Below, piece after piece: positions 32,921 to 42,360 of a DNA stretch of 64,000 nt (position 1 is its first letter; every line of letters starts with the position of its first letter). The DNA comes from Flavobacteriales bacterium. Lineage in GTDB: Bacteria > Bacteroidota > Bacteroidia > Flavobacteriales_F > PHOS-HE28. Location of the stretch: the NCBI GenBank assembly GCA_026129465.1, contig JAHCIA010000001.1:2555964-2619963 (forward strand). Reading direction: 5' to 3'. Under the pieces are notes generated by a model, which saw only the letters and a list, made by a program, of their open reading frames with translations, ran no database searches and was not told where the DNA came from. The position numbers and the translations under genes are program-made.

Positions 32921-34695
32921 TCCAGCCACCGGCCTTCCTTGATCTTGCGACCCAGGGCATCGCTGGCACCTCCCAGCTCCGCCGCCCGCCGCCACTGTTC
33001 CATCGCGCCCTTGGTATCGCCCAATTGGTAGAGAATATCGCCGTAGTGCTCCACGATCACACCTTCGTCATCGCCGCCGGAAGCCATGGCCTTTTCGATC
33101 CAGGTGCGGGCCTCGTCGAACTTGCCCTGGCGGAAGAGCACCCAGGCGTAGGTGTCCTGGAAGGAGGTCTGCCCCGGCGCCAGATCGTTGCTGCGCCCGC
33201 TCATGCGGGCCGCCTTCTCCAGTTGCTCATTGCGCACGCTCAGGTAGTAGGCGTGGTTGTTCAGTGTGGTGGGGTCGTCCGGGACCAACGCGAGCGCCTT
33301 GTCGAAGGCGGCATCACTCTTCGCGAACTGACGCGACTCGTTGTAGGCGTCGCCCAAACTGCTCCAGAACTGGGCCTCCAGCGGCCGGTTGTCCACCACC
33401 AGGTCGCGCCCGGCGATCAGGGCTTCGATGGCCTCTTCGTGGCGTCCCAGCCGCGACAGCGCGATGCCGTTGAAGAGATGGGCCTCGGGAAGCAGGGGAA
33501 AGAGTTCGGCGGCCTCGCTGGCGTGCTGGTGCAGGGATGCGTGGTCCCCCAGTTGCAGGTCCAGTTGCATCACCTGCATCCAGATGGGGAAACGGTCACG
33601 CTCGTGCCGCAGCGCGATGATGAATTGTTCGCGCGCCTCTTCCAGCTTGCCGTCGCGCAGCAAGAAATCGCCGTGGATGGTGTGCGGCTTGCCGCTCTCG
33701 GGGTGTGCCAATTCCAGCGCTTCGATCAGCGCGTAGCTGCGGCGGATGAGCGTGGGCCGGTCGGCCGGGTCCTGGCCCTCGAAATTGCTCATCTCGAAGA
33801 AGCCGATGAGCACCTGCATCTTGGCGTCGATGTCCATTTCGGGGTCCAGGAAGGCCTGTTCCAGTTGGTCGAAGGCCTCCTGGTGCTTGCCCGTGGCGTA
33901 GTAGTGCTCGGCCAGCCCGATGCGCATCATGCTGTTGCCGGGGTCCAGGTCCAGGGCTTTCAGGTATTGTGCCAGGGCCTTGTCGTGTTCGCCGCGCCGG
34001 TCGTACAGTTCGCCAAGCAAGCCTTGGTAGCTGGCCTCCTTGGGATGCGCTTCCGCGGCACGCTTCACCAGCTTTTCCGCCTCGTCCAACCTGCCGGCGG
34101 CGGCCAGCATGCCGAATTGCCGCATGATGATCTCCTCGGATAGGCCGAATCGCTTCTCCATTTCGGCGTAGACCTTCACGGCCTCGCCCACCTGGCCGGT
34201 GTAGGCCAAGGTGTTGGCCAGGTCGAAGTACACCTCGTGGCGTTCGGGCCACTTGTTGATGATGCCGCGGTAGACCGCGATCGCCTCATTATACTGCAGG
34301 TTCTGCTGGTGCATATCGGCCAGCAGGAAGCGGTACCAGATAACGTCCTTGCCCTTCAGGGCGGCTTGCTTGGCATGCTCCAGGGCCTCTGTGGGGTTCT
34401 GCTTCTGGTGGTAGATCTTGGCCAGTTCGAAGTGCGCGGCGGCGTTGTTCGGATCGGTGCGCAGGCATTGCAGGTAGAGCGGAATGGCCTTGTCCGGTTG
34501 ACCGGCCAGCCGGGCCTGTGTGGCCTCCATGAATTGCCGCATGGCCTGCGCGCGCTTGTCCTGGCCCATGGCCATGGCGCGCGCATCCCCCTCGGCAGCC
34601 GGCTCCTTCACAGTGGCCTGCCGCGCACCGCCGCAGGCCGCTGTGATCAGCATCAAGGGCAGCAGGCAGATGTGCAGGTGGCGTTCGGGGCGCAT
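32917..34695 (-). CDS. TPR-repeat lipoprotein
   Basis: 592 residues from the ATG at 34695. The signal MRPERHLHICLLPLMLITAAC ends in a lipobox. The rest is a chain of tetratricopeptide repeats, with pattern matches such as PNNAAAHFELAKIYHQKQNPTEALEHAKQAAL, NEAIAVYRGIINKWPERHEVYFDLANTLAYTG and ALAQYLKALDLDPGNSMMRIGLAEHYYATG. At least ten units can be counted. Such lipoproteins act as envelope scaffolds. It lies 20 bp after the nucleotidyltransferase gene and is coupled to DUF4292. Confidence 0.88.
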   Translation of the reverse strand: MRPERHLHICLLPLMLITAACGGARQATVKEPAAEGDARAMAMGQDKRAQAMRQFMEATQARLAGQPDKAIPLYLQCLRTDPNNAAAHFELAKIYHQKQNPTEALEHAKQAALKGKDVIWYRFLLADMHQQNLQYNEAIAVYRGIINKWPERHEVYFDLANTLAYTGQVGEAVKVYAEMEKRFGLSEEIIMRQFGMLAAAGRLDEAEKLVKRAAEAHPKEASYQGLLGELYDRRGEHDKALAQYLKALDLDPGNSMMRIGLAEHYYATGKHQEAFDQLEQAFLDPEMDIDAKMQVLIGFFEMSNFEGQDPADRPTLIRRSYALIEALELAHPESGKPHTIHGDFLLRDGKLEEAREQFIIALRHERDRFPIWMQVMQLDLQLGDHASLHQHASEAAELFPLLPEAHLFNGIALSRLGRHEEAIEALIAGRDLVVDNRPLEAQFWSSLGDAYNESRQFAKSDAAFDKALALVPDDPTTLNNHAYYLSVRNEQLEKAARMSGRSNDLAPGQTSFQDTYAWVLFRQGKFDEARTWIEKAMASGGDDEGVIVEHYGDILYQLGDTKGAMEQWRRAAELGGASDALGRKIKEGRWLE

Positions 34696-34715
34696 GTTGG
34701 TCGTTGGGGCCGGGA

Positions 34716-35723
34716 TCAACCCAGGGTGCTGTCGTCGCCGAGGCTCAGGTCCAGTGCGCTGCCGTTGACGATGGAGCGCTCGCCGAGCATGCTGTTGTCG
34801 ATCACGGCATTCCGTACACGCACCCCCGTACGCAGGATCGAATTCCGTACCACGCTATCGCTGATCTCCGCGCCACTCTCGATGGAAACGTTGGGACCCA
34901 CCACACAGTTGTTCAGCGACACATCGTCGCCGATGAAACACGGTGGTATGACCACACTGTTCACACGCGCCCCTTTGGTGCTCACCAGCTTCGGGTCGGC
35001 GCCCAGGAAGCCGAGGACCTTGGTGTTGGTGTCCACCATGGCGTCCTTGTTGCCGCAGTCCATCCACACGTCCACCGCACCGGCTTTGAAGCGCGCGCCC
35101 TTGCGCTTCATGTTCTCCATGGCATTGGTCAGCTGGAATTCGCCCTTGTCCTTCACGTCGTTGTCCACCAGCCACTGCATCTCCTTGCGCAGGCGCTCGC
35201 CGTCGGCGAAGTAGTAGATGCCGATGATGGCCAGGTCGCTCACGAACTGCTGGGGCTTTTCCACGAACTCGGTGATGATGCCCTGGTCGTCCAGCTTCAC
35301 CACACCGAAGGGGCGCGGATCCTCCACCTTGTTCACCCAGATCACCCCATCGCAGTCCTTGTCCAGCTTCAACTGTGCGCGGAAGAGCGTGTCGGCGAAG
35401 GCCACGATGATGCGGCCGCTGAGGGCGTTTTCAGCGCACAGGATGGCATGGGCCGTGCCGAGGGCCACTTCCTGGTAGTGGATGGTGCCTTTGGCGCCCA
35501 CGGCCTCGGCGATGTCCACCAGGCCCTGCTCCACCTTGGGGCCGAAGGCCGGGTGTACGACATAGGCCACTTCCTCCACGGGCTCGCCGGCCACCGCGGC
35601 CAGGTCCTCCACAAGGCGTTGCACGATGGGTTTGCCCGCGATGGGCAGCAGGGGCTTGGCGGTGGTGTGGGTGTGCGGACGCATCCGCTTGCCCATACCG
35701 GCCATGGGAACGATGATCTTCAT
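34716..35723 (-). CDS. Sugar nucleotidyltransferase
   Basis: 335 residues from the ATG at 35723 (MKIIVPMAGMGKRMRPHT). The nucleotide-binding loop is MAGMGKRMRPHTHTTAKPLLPIAGKP, the metal-binding Asp lies in VAFADTLFRA, and VDVWMDCGNKDAMVDTN is the sugar-binding region. The C-terminal 90 residues form hexapeptide-like turns (NSVVIPPCFIGDDVSLNNCVVGPNVSIES), a left-handed beta-helix. It activates a sugar-1-phosphate to its NDP or dNDP form for surface polysaccharide; the sugar is not determined. It lies 16 bp after dut and downstream of a flippase gene. Confidence 0.87.
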   Translation of the reverse strand: MKIIVPMAGMGKRMRPHTHTTAKPLLPIAGKPIVQRLVEDLAAVAGEPVEEVAYVVHPAFGPKVEQGLVDIAEAVGAKGTIHYQEVALGTAHAILCAENALSGRIIVAFADTLFRAQLKLDKDCDGVIWVNKVEDPRPFGVVKLDDQGIITEFVEKPQQFVSDLAIIGIYYFADGERLRKEMQWLVDNDVKDKGEFQLTNAMENMKRKGARFKAGAVDVWMDCGNKDAMVDTNTKVLGFLGADPKLVSTKGARVNSVVIPPCFIGDDVSLNNCVVGPNVSIESGAEISDSVVRNSILRTGVRVRNAVIDNSMLGERSIVNGSALDLSLGDDSTLG

Positions 35724-35739
35724 GCGCTTGGTCGCTCGC

Positions 35740-36198
35740 TCAGCGGGTGCCGGTGTGGCCGAAACCGCCGGAGCCGCGTTCAGTGCCGCGAAGGTCCGCA
35801 CTTTCCGCGAAAGCCACCCGCACGTACCGGGACACCACCAATTGGGCCACCCGCTCACCATCCTGCACGGTGAAGGTCTCCTGGCCGTGGTTGATGAGCA
35901 GCACACCCAATTCGCCGCGGTAATCGGCGTCTATGGTGCCCGGGCTGTTCAGCACGGTGACCCCGTGCTTGTAGGCCAGTCCACTGCGGGGACGCACCTG
36001 GGCCTCGGTGCCTTCGGGCAGTTCCAGGTAGAGGCCGGTGGGGATCAGGGCGCGCTGTCCGGGGGCGAGCACGATCGGCTGGTCCAGGTCGGCCCGGAGG
36101 TCCAAGCCGGCGCTGTGTGCCGTGGCATACTCCGGCAGGGGGTGCTTGCCACGGTTGATGATGCGGACGCTCACAACATCCTGGGTCAGGGTGGTCAT
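35740..36198 (-). CDS. dut: dUTP diphosphatase
   Basis: 152 residues from the ATG at 36198. It hydrolyses dUTP to dUMP and keeps uracil out of DNA. All five trimeric dUTPase motifs are seen, including [34 protein letters not shown] and the C-terminal [14 protein letters not shown] that closes the active site. Its start overlaps the stop of the flippase gene by 4 bp (ATGA). Confidence 0.97.
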   Translation of the reverse strand: MTTLTQDVVSVRIINRGKHPLPEYATAHSAGLDLRADLDQPIVLAPGQRALIPTGLYLELPEGTEAQVRPRSGLAYKHGVTVLNSPGTIDADYRGELGVLLINHGQETFTVQDGERVAQLVVSRYVRVAFAESADLRGTERGSGGFGHTGTR

Positions 36199-37628
36199 GC
36201 GGACAAAGGTCGTAGCGCCGAGTGCTCCATCCGCCAGATCGCGGCGAGGTAGCCGCCGAGCAGCACCAGGCGCACCCCGTACTTCACCAAGCCATCCAGC
36301 GCCACCTGCTCCGCCCCCCACCACAGCACCACGGCCCCCGCCATGTACAGCAGCACACGGCTCACGTTGTAGGGGATCGGGTAGTGCTTCTGCCCCCACA
36401 CGTAGCTGATGGCCGCCATGCCCGCATAGCAGGCGAGCGTGGCCCAGGCCGCGCCCATGTAGCCGAAGCGTGGCACCAGCGCGAAGAGCAGCAGCAGCGT
36501 GATGCCCGCGCCGATCAGGCTGATCGTACTACCCACCTTGGTGCGATCCGTGAGCTTGTACCATACGCTCTGGTTGTAGTAGATGCCGAGGAAGACGTTG
36601 GCGAGCATAAGGATCGGCACCACACGCAGGCCCTCGTGGTAGGCCGGGTTGGGAATGAACCACTTGAACATGTCGAGGAAGAGCATCACCACCAGGAAGG
36701 CCGCCATGCACACGGCCACGAAGAGGTTCATGATCCGGGCGAAGGTCTGCCTACTGTTCTTCTCCTTCGCGTGGCTGAAGAAGAAGGGCTCGGCGCCCAT
36801 GCGGAAGGCCTGGATGAAGAGGGTGATGATCACCGCCAGCTTGTAGCAAGCGCCGTAGATGCCGAGCTGTTCATCAGCGATATCGACTGGCAGCAGGAAT
36901 TTCATCACCGCGCGGTCGGCGGTCTCGTTCGCCATGCCGGCCAGGCCCGCGATGGCCAGCGGCCAGGCGAAGGTGCGCATGGGCCTCAGCAGTTTGCGGT
37001 CGAACTGTGCGAAGCGCGGCCACAGCGGCACCAGCAACAGGAACTTCACCCCGCTGGCCACCAGGTTGATCAGGAACACATGGCTGACATCGATGCCCGG
37101 ATCGAGCGGCATGCGGTAGGCGAAGAAGTAGAGGCTCAGCACCACGGTGAGGCCGATGTTGGTCATGTTCACCGCCACGAAGCGCCAGGGTTTGCCTTCG
37201 TGCCGCAGCCGTGCCATGGGGATGGCCGTCATGGCATCCAGGCCCAGCGCGATGGCCAACATCCACACGAGCTTGCCATGTTCGGGGTAGCGCATGGCAC
37301 CCGCGATGGCATCAGGGAATAGTGCGCTCAGCGACATGAAAGGCAACGCGAGGAAGGCCACGGCGAAGAAGGCGGTGCCGTAGGCGCGCTTCGGGTCCAA
37401 CTCCTTCCGGTTGGCGAAACGGAAGAAGGTGGTCTCCATGCCGAAGGTGACCAGCACGGCAAGGAAAGCCGCCCAAGCGTAGAAGGCGGTGATCACCCCG
37501 TATTCCTCGGGCGGGAACACGCCCTTGCTGGTGTACAGCGGCGTGAGCAGGAAGTTGAGGAAGCGCGCAACGATGCTGCTAAGCCCGTAGATGGCCGTCT
37601 GGCCAGCGAGTGTGCGGAGGGCGCTCAA
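36195..37628 (-). CDS. Polysaccharide flippase (Wzx/MOP superfamily)
   Basis: 477 residues with about twelve to fourteen hydrophobic segments. The N-terminal [27 protein letters not shown] is the typical first helix of the polysaccharide biosynthesis/MATE-like MOP superfamily. Such proteins flip lipid-linked oligosaccharides across the inner membrane. It heads the envelope operon (flippase, dut, nucleotidyltransferase, TPR, DUF4292, EnvC-like). The upstream gap carries a heptamer-repeat element (37644-37719). Confidence 0.86.
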   Translation of the reverse strand: MSALRTLAGQTAIYGLSSIVARFLNFLLTPLYTSKGVFPPEEYGVITAFYAWAAFLAVLVTFGMETTFFRFANRKELDPKRAYGTAFFAVAFLALPFMSLSALFPDAIAGAMRYPEHGKLVWMLAIALGLDAMTAIPMARLRHEGKPWRFVAVNMTNIGLTVVLSLYFFAYRMPLDPGIDVSHVFLINLVASGVKFLLLVPLWPRFAQFDRKLLRPMRTFAWPLAIAGLAGMANETADRAVMKFLLPVDIADEQLGIYGACYKLAVIITLFIQAFRMGAEPFFFSHAKEKNSRQTFARIMNLFVAVCMAAFLVVMLFLDMFKWFIPNPAYHEGLRVVPILMLANVFLGIYYNQSVWYKLTDRTKVGSTISLIGAGITLLLLFALVPRFGYMGAAWATLACYAGMAAISYVWGQKHYPIPYNVSRVLLYMAGAVVLWWGAEQVALDGLVKYGVRLVLLGGYLAAIWRMEHSALRPLSA

Positions 37629-37643
37629 TGGGGGAATTTGGGC

Positions 37644-37719
37644 AGTTGTCGGTTGTCAGTTGTCAGGTGCGGTAGAATGGACCGGTGGCGCTCTTCCCGA
37701 CAACCGGCAACTGACAACC
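37644..37719. repeat. Intergenic heptamer-repeat palindrome
   Basis: AGTTGTCGGTTGTCAGTTGTCAGG (three GTTGTCn heptamers) at 37644-37667 faces GACAACCGGCAACTGACAACC at 37699-37719, giving inverted arms with about 17/21 complementary bases around a 31-base loop. The 15-mer at 37699-37713 recurs exactly at 57305-57319, so this is a dispersed intergenic element. Confidence 0.7.
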
Positions 37720-37735
37720 CATGTAAGCGATGCCA

Positions 37736-38524
37736 TCAGGTGCCCATGAATCCGGCCTTCCGCTTCTCCATGAACGCGCTCGTCCCCTCCTTGAAATCCG
37801 CTGTTCCGAAGCACTTGCCGAACTCCTCGATCTCGCGGGCGAGGCCGTTCACCCCGGGCTCGTAACCGGCGTTCACCGCGCGGATGGCGGCGCCCAATGC
37901 CGTGGGGCTGTTCTTCGCGATGGCCGCAGAGAGTTCCATGCACTTGGCCATGAGTTGATCTTGCGCAACAACGTGGTTCACCAGTCCCCATTGCAGGGCT
38001 TCATCGGCCTTGATCATGCCCGCGCCGCCGAGGAAGATCATCTCCATGGCCTTGCCTTTTCCAACCAATCGAGCCAAGCGCTGCGTGCCGCCATAGCCGG
38101 GTATCACGCCCAAGCCTGTTTCGGGCAGGCCCAGTTTGGCGTTCTCGCTGGCCACGCGGAAATGACAGCTCATGGCCAGTTCCAGTCCGCCGCCCAGAGC
38201 GAAGCCGTTCACCGCCGCGATCACCGGTTTGTTCAAGCGTTCCACATGGTCGAAGAGCTTGTGGTGCCCATCGGCGCTCAGGGCCTTGCCCTCCTCCACG
38301 CTGAAGTGCGCGAACTCCTTGATGTCGGCTCCGGCCACAAAGGCCTTGGGACCGCTGCCGGTGAGGATGAGCACGCGCACGCTCTTGTCGGCCTCGGCAT
38401 CGTTCAACGCACGGTCCAACTCATCGATGGTCGCGCGGTTCAGCGCGTTGAGCTGGTCGGGGCGATTGATGGTGATGAGACGGATGGGGCCGTCGTCCTG
38501 GATGAGGAGGTTGGTGTAAGGCAT
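37736..38524 (-). CDS. Enoyl-CoA hydratase/isomerase family protein
   Basis: 262 residues from the ATG at 38524. The crotonase fold is clear: AFVAGADIKEF (oxyanion hole region), NGFALGGGLELAMSC with the first catalytic Glu, and LGLPETGLGVIPGYGGTQRL with the second. Having both Glu residues fits hydration of 2-enoyl-CoA, as in fatty acid beta-oxidation or butanoate metabolism. There are no other beta-oxidation genes here. The leader between its promoter octamer and ATG contains a strong CCCCGGG hairpin. Confidence 0.93.
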   Translation of the reverse strand: MPYTNLLIQDDGPIRLITINRPDQLNALNRATIDELDRALNDAEADKSVRVLILTGSGPKAFVAGADIKEFAHFSVEEGKALSADGHHKLFDHVERLNKPVIAAVNGFALGGGLELAMSCHFRVASENAKLGLPETGLGVIPGYGGTQRLARLVGKGKAMEMIFLGGAGMIKADEALQWGLVNHVVAQDQLMAKCMELSAAIAKNSPTALGAAIRAVNAGYEPGVNGLAREIEEFGKCFGTADFKEGTSAFMEKRKAGFMGT

Positions 38525-38546
38525 GCTGTGGAGCGATGCCGGACAA

Positions 38547-38565
38547 CCCCGGGCTTGACCCGGGG
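38547..38565 (-). other. REP-like palindrome in the enoyl-CoA hydratase leader
   Basis: CCCCGGG, loop CTTGA, CCCGGGG form a perfect 7-bp stem, with further GCCGG/CCGGC pairing outside. It sits between the histidine kinase stop and the crotonase ATG, so it can end kinase transcripts or fold in the crotonase leader. The core resembles extragenic palindromes known mostly from Proteobacteria. Confidence 0.65.
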
Positions 38566-38580
38566 CCGGCATGACATGGA

Positions 38581-38588
38581 CAAATGTA
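38581..38588 (-). promoter_or_regulatory. Promoter -7 octamer TACATTTG before the enoyl-CoA hydratase gene
   Basis: Minus-strand TACATTTG, an exact TAnnTTTG match, lies 5 bp past the histidine kinase stop and 56 bases upstream of the crotonase ATG. Confidence 0.5.
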
Positions 38589-38592
38589 TCCG

Positions 38593-41500
38593 CTAAGAGC
38601 TGAGGGGTAGCGCCACGAAAAAGGTGCTCCCTTCACCCTCGCAGCTCTCGAACCACACCCTTCCGCCGGCGTTCTCCACCATGCGTTGCACCATGGCCAG
38701 GCCCAAGCCCATGCCACTGCTCTTGGTGGTGAAGTTGGGCCGGAAGATCCGCTCTCGGTCCTCCTCCCGGATGCCGATGCCATTGTCGCGCACCTCAGCG
38801 ACGGCCTCATCCTTGGTGCGGCGCAGCGTGATGGCGATCCGCCCATCGCGCCCATCGGGAATGGATTGAACGGCGTTCTTCAGCAGGTTGTTGAATACCC
38901 GCAACAATTGTTCGCGGTCCGCATGCACGGGCAGGGGCGCCGAGCCTGTGCGGCGCAAGTCGCAATGGATCCCCGGCGTGGCGTGGAACACGGTCAATGC
39001 GGCCTCCGCCACTTCCGCCAGATCCAGGGCCTGGGCATGGGTGCGAGGCATTTCGGCGAAGTTGCTGAAGGCGCTGGCGATGCCGCTGAGTGTGTCGATC
39101 TGCTCCACGAGCCCCCTGCTGAATCGGTCCAGCTTTTCCGAGGCATCCACGGTATCGGGCTTCCAGGTGCGTTGGAAATGCTGGATGCTCAGCTTCATGG
39201 GCGTGAGCGGGTTCTTGATCTCATGCGCCACCTGCCGTGCCATCTCGCGCCAGGCGCTTTCACGTTCGCTGCGCGCCAGCAGCTCGGCGCTTTCGCGGAG
39301 CTCCTCCACCTTGCGGTTGTACACCTCCACCAGTTGGCCGATCTCGTCATCGCCCCGGTAGCGGATGGGTTCGTTCGCCTGTTGCAGACCCACTCGGGCG
39401 AGGGCGTTCTTCAGCAGGTCCAGTGGCCGGGTGGTCCAGTTGCTGATGATCACCGCCACCACCACGCTCAGGGCGAAGAGCAGCGCGAAGAGGTTGACCA
39501 CGGCCACCAACACGTCCGCGCGCTCCTGTTCACGTTGGGCCTGATCGGCGAAACCCGGCAGCGCCAGGTAGGCGAGTACTTGCCCGCCCCGGTCGCGAAG
39601 CGGGAGGTAGGCCGCCCGGTAGTTCGCGTTGCCGATGGATTCCTCGTGCGTGAAGATGCTCGCATCACCGATCACCACCCGGGTGAACGCCACGGGGTCC
39701 ATGCGTGGGCCCAAGAGGCCCGTGGCGAAGATCTGGGGGCGTGAGGTGGACAGCTTCAACCCCTGCACATCGTAGACGATGATGTCGGTGAAGAACACAT
39801 TGCTCATGCGCGCGAGCAGGTGGTCGAGGTAGGCGGCATGCGATATGTTCAGGACCGGCTCGCCATCCAGCCGTTGCTGCAATTCCTGGTGCACGGAACG
39901 CGCCTTCTCCAGCAGGGTCTTCTCGAAGCGTTGATCGTATTGCCGGGTGAGCAGGCGCTGCGTGCCCACACCGAAGAAGAAGAGGCCTGCGATGGCAAAG
40001 AGCACCAAGGCCAGGCGCACCTTGGCGCCGATACCCAGCACGGGAAGACCGCGTGCGCGCCAGAGGCCATGGAGGGCCAGGGCCGTCGCGAGCACAAGGC
40101 TATAGAGCGCGAAGAGGTAGCTGAAGGCGGTGGCCCTGTCCAGCGGCCCCGGAATGGGCCGGCTGAGCATGATCAAGGTGCCATTCGGATCGCCCTTGGC
40201 CAAGTGCCGATAGCCCTCTCCATCGAACCAGACATGTCCATCATGCATGTCCGTTCGGTGCCATTTGAGTGGATGGGCATATGCCCCGGACCGTTCCACG
40301 AGACGCCCGTTCTCGTAGCGTGCGTAGGCGTATCGTTCCGAGCGCCGTGCCAGGGGGTCGTCGCCGGCAAGCAGCAAAGTGGGAAAGCCAAGTCCCTGCG
40401 CCGCCGAACGGGGATAGAGTTCCACGATAAGTTGCCCAGGTGGAAGGCTGTCCACCGGCATCACCGCCACCCGGGCATGGTAGAAAGGGCTTCGTCCGGT
40501 CTGTTCTTCAATGAAAAGATCGGGCGTATCGGAGATCGCCGCGGGATCGGCGAAGGCATCCCGCGTCCCTTGGAAACTGCGCGGCGGGTCGGCGTCCGTG
40601 GCGCATACCAGTCGCCCGTCCTGGCCGAAGGCGAAAAGGCGCACATCGTAGCGCTCCCACCAGCCGCTGAAGAAGCGCTGGCGCACCTGCCGGTCCAGAT
40701 CGCCGGGTGCGCAGGGCCGTTGTCCGGAAAGCATGGCATACACGCCGCGATCGCGACGCAAGCCGGGTGACATCTCGCGAAAGAGTTGTTCCACCACGGG
40801 ATCTTCGCGGGTTGCCAGACGTTCGGCGAGCACGAGCCGCTCACGCCCCTCGCGTTCCGTGGTGCGGCGATCCAACAGGTAGGCCGAAACCGCCGCCAGC
40901 AAGGCCAGCCCGGCCACCACTTGGGTAAAGCGTGGGCCGCGCGTGCGCACGAGGACCATCAGGACCAACAGGGGGATGGGCCAAAGGCCGCCCAGCAGGT
41001 CGCTCGGGACGATCCGTTGCCAGAGCAGCAGATGACATGCGATCCCCACAGCCACCCCGGGGATCCAGTTTCCGATACGCTTGCCTGCCAGCACGCTTGC
41101 CGCCCAAGCCGACGCGGCGAAAAGCCAAGCTGCCAAGGCGGCCATCATGCCGGTCAAGGCCAGCAGACTGAAGACATCCAGGCCCTGCACGTGGTAGGGG
41201 TCCAGTTCTATGCTGCTGTCATCCACCAGGCCTGTCACAAGCCAGGTGGTCAACGCGGCTTGGAGCAACAGGGCGAACGTGACGAGGAAGACCGCCAGAT
41301 GCCCCTTGGACAACACCGCCGTGTGCCGGGTGATGCGGTGCAGGAAAGCCATGCACAGCAGCAGCGTCAGGGTGTTCATCAGCATGTCGCCTAGGGAGGG
41401 CAGCAGGGCCGATGTGGCGTACACCGCCGGATCGAACAAGGGCAGGCGGTCCAATGGCCCCCAATGCACGATGGCCCAAGCGGATAGGCGCAGCACGAGG

Positions 41501-42225
41501 GTCGCCGCCAGGAAAAGCAAGAACCCCGGGAGCGGTCTGCCGGTGCGCACCACGCGCATGGACCAAACCCAGAGGCCGGTCATCAACAGGGCCAGGCCAG
41601 CGAACAACAGACCGAGGCGGAGATGGAGCCATCGGCCCATTTCAAGAGCGCCATCGCGCCATGCCAGGTGGAGCATGACGCGGCCATGACGGTCCACCAG
41701 CGCAGGGCCGGACGATGGGCTGTCATTGGCCACCAGACCAGCGGCGACCTCCAGGGAGGGATGGAAACCGCGTTGCAGATAGCGGTTCTCGATGGGGGGC
41801 GTTCGCCATACCGGCCTGAGCGCGTGCATGGTATAGTCTCCGGAGGAAGCCATGGCGTGGGACCAGATGCCGTCCGGGGCGATCACCTGCCCGGTGCCCA
41901 CAGGTCCCGGAGCATCCCGGAGGGAGGGCCCGCTCCAGCAGACGAGACCGCCGCCCCGAAACCCCAAGTAGACCGTACCTGTCCGCCGCCGTTCGGACTC
42001 CAGCTCCAGCACGTGGCGTTCCAGCCAGGCCTTAGGGCCGATCGCCTCCAGGTCGGCGCAGAGTTGGGCCGCCGACGTTTCAAGATGGGCGTAGCTCCGA
42101 TCTATCGTCCGTTGCAGGCGTTGGGCCTCATGGGCCAACGCCCCCTCCGCATCGGGCTCCTCGACAAGCGCGGAAGCGCCCACCAACAGGGCGCCAGCGA
42201 CCAGGAGCGGGAAGGGACGGGACAT
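38593..42225 (-). CDS. NtrY-like membrane sensor histidine kinase
   Basis: 1210 residues. The N-terminal 700 residues hold a signal anchor, an extracytoplasmic region, and several membrane helices (for example around residues 205-230, 245-265, 290-320 and 330-450), then a second large sensor region and further helices near 740 and 905. A HAMP segment follows (about 930-980), then the dimerisation/phosphoacceptor domain with His1001 in AHEIKNPLTPMKLS, a form typical of NtrY. The ATPase domain has FNNLLKNAVQSIPDG (N box), VRDNGIGI (G1), FTTKSSGMGLGLAMV (G2). No response regulator is adjacent. It is divergent from the giant adhesin gene with 135 bp between starts. Confidence 0.88.
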   Translation of the reverse strand: MSRPFPLLVAGALLVGASALVEEPDAEGALAHEAQRLQRTIDRSYAHLETSAAQLCADLEAIGPKAWLERHVLELESERRRTGTVYLGFRGGGLVCWSGPSLRDAPGPVGTGQVIAPDGIWSHAMASSGDYTMHALRPVWRTPPIENRYLQRGFHPSLEVAAGLVANDSPSSGPALVDRHGRVMLHLAWRDGALEMGRWLHLRLGLLFAGLALLMTGLWVWSMRVVRTGRPLPGFLLFLAATLVLRLSAWAIVHWGPLDRLPLFDPAVYATSALLPSLGDMLMNTLTLLLCMAFLHRITRHTAVLSKGHLAVFLVTFALLLQAALTTWLVTGLVDDSSIELDPYHVQGLDVFSLLALTGMMAALAAWLFAASAWAASVLAGKRIGNWIPGVAVGIACHLLLWQRIVPSDLLGGLWPIPLLVLMVLVRTRGPRFTQVVAGLALLAAVSAYLLDRRTTEREGRERLVLAERLATREDPVVEQLFREMSPGLRRDRGVYAMLSGQRPCAPGDLDRQVRQRFFSGWWERYDVRLFAFGQDGRLVCATDADPPRSFQGTRDAFADPAAISDTPDLFIEEQTGRSPFYHARVAVMPVDSLPPGQLIVELYPRSAAQGLGFPTLLLAGDDPLARRSERYAYARYENGRLVERSGAYAHPLKWHRTDMHDGHVWFDGEGYRHLAKGDPNGTLIMLSRPIPGPLDRATAFSYLFALYSLVLATALALHGLWRARGLPVLGIGAKVRLALVLFAIAGLFFFGVGTQRLLTRQYDQRFEKTLLEKARSVHQELQQRLDGEPVLNISHAAYLDHLLARMSNVFFTDIIVYDVQGLKLSTSRPQIFATGLLGPRMDPVAFTRVVIGDASIFTHEESIGNANYRAAYLPLRDRGGQVLAYLALPGFADQAQREQERADVLVAVVNLFALLFALSVVVAVIISNWTTRPLDLLKNALARVGLQQANEPIRYRGDDEIGQLVEVYNRKVEELRESAELLARSERESAWREMARQVAHEIKNPLTPMKLSIQHFQRTWKPDTVDASEKLDRFSRGLVEQIDTLSGIASAFSNFAEMPRTHAQALDLAEVAEAALTVFHATPGIHCDLRRTGSAPLPVHADREQLLRVFNNLLKNAVQSIPDGRDGRIAITLRRTKDEAVAEVRDNGIGIREEDRERIFRPNFTTKSSGMGLGLAMVQRMVENAGGRVWFESCEGEGSTFFVALPLSS

Positions 42226-42252
42226 CTATGGGCGGCGGGGCAAGGGCCAAGC

Positions 42253-42260
42253 CAAAACTA
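42253..42260 (-). promoter_or_regulatory. Promoter -7 octamer TAGTTTTG before the histidine kinase
   Basis: Minus-strand TAGTTTTG matches TAnnTTTG and lies 27 bases before the kinase ATG at 42225. No equivalent octamer was found for the divergent adhesin gene. Confidence 0.45.
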
Positions 42261-42324
42261 GGTGACGCGCACGGCTTCGCCGGAGCTGGGAACCCAAGGA
42301 GCAGGCGGGGCGTAGAACGGACCC

Positions 42325-42345
42325 GCGCCCACCACTCATGGGCGC
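42325..42345 (+). promoter_or_regulatory. Hairpin in the leader of the giant adhesin gene
   Basis: GCGCCCA (42325-42331) and TGGGCGC (42339-42345) form a perfect 7-bp stem with a 7-base loop, ending 15 bases before the ATG at 42361. If transcribed it would sit where ribosomes bind. Confidence 0.4.
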
Positions 42346-42360
42346 ATTGACCTGGGACCC

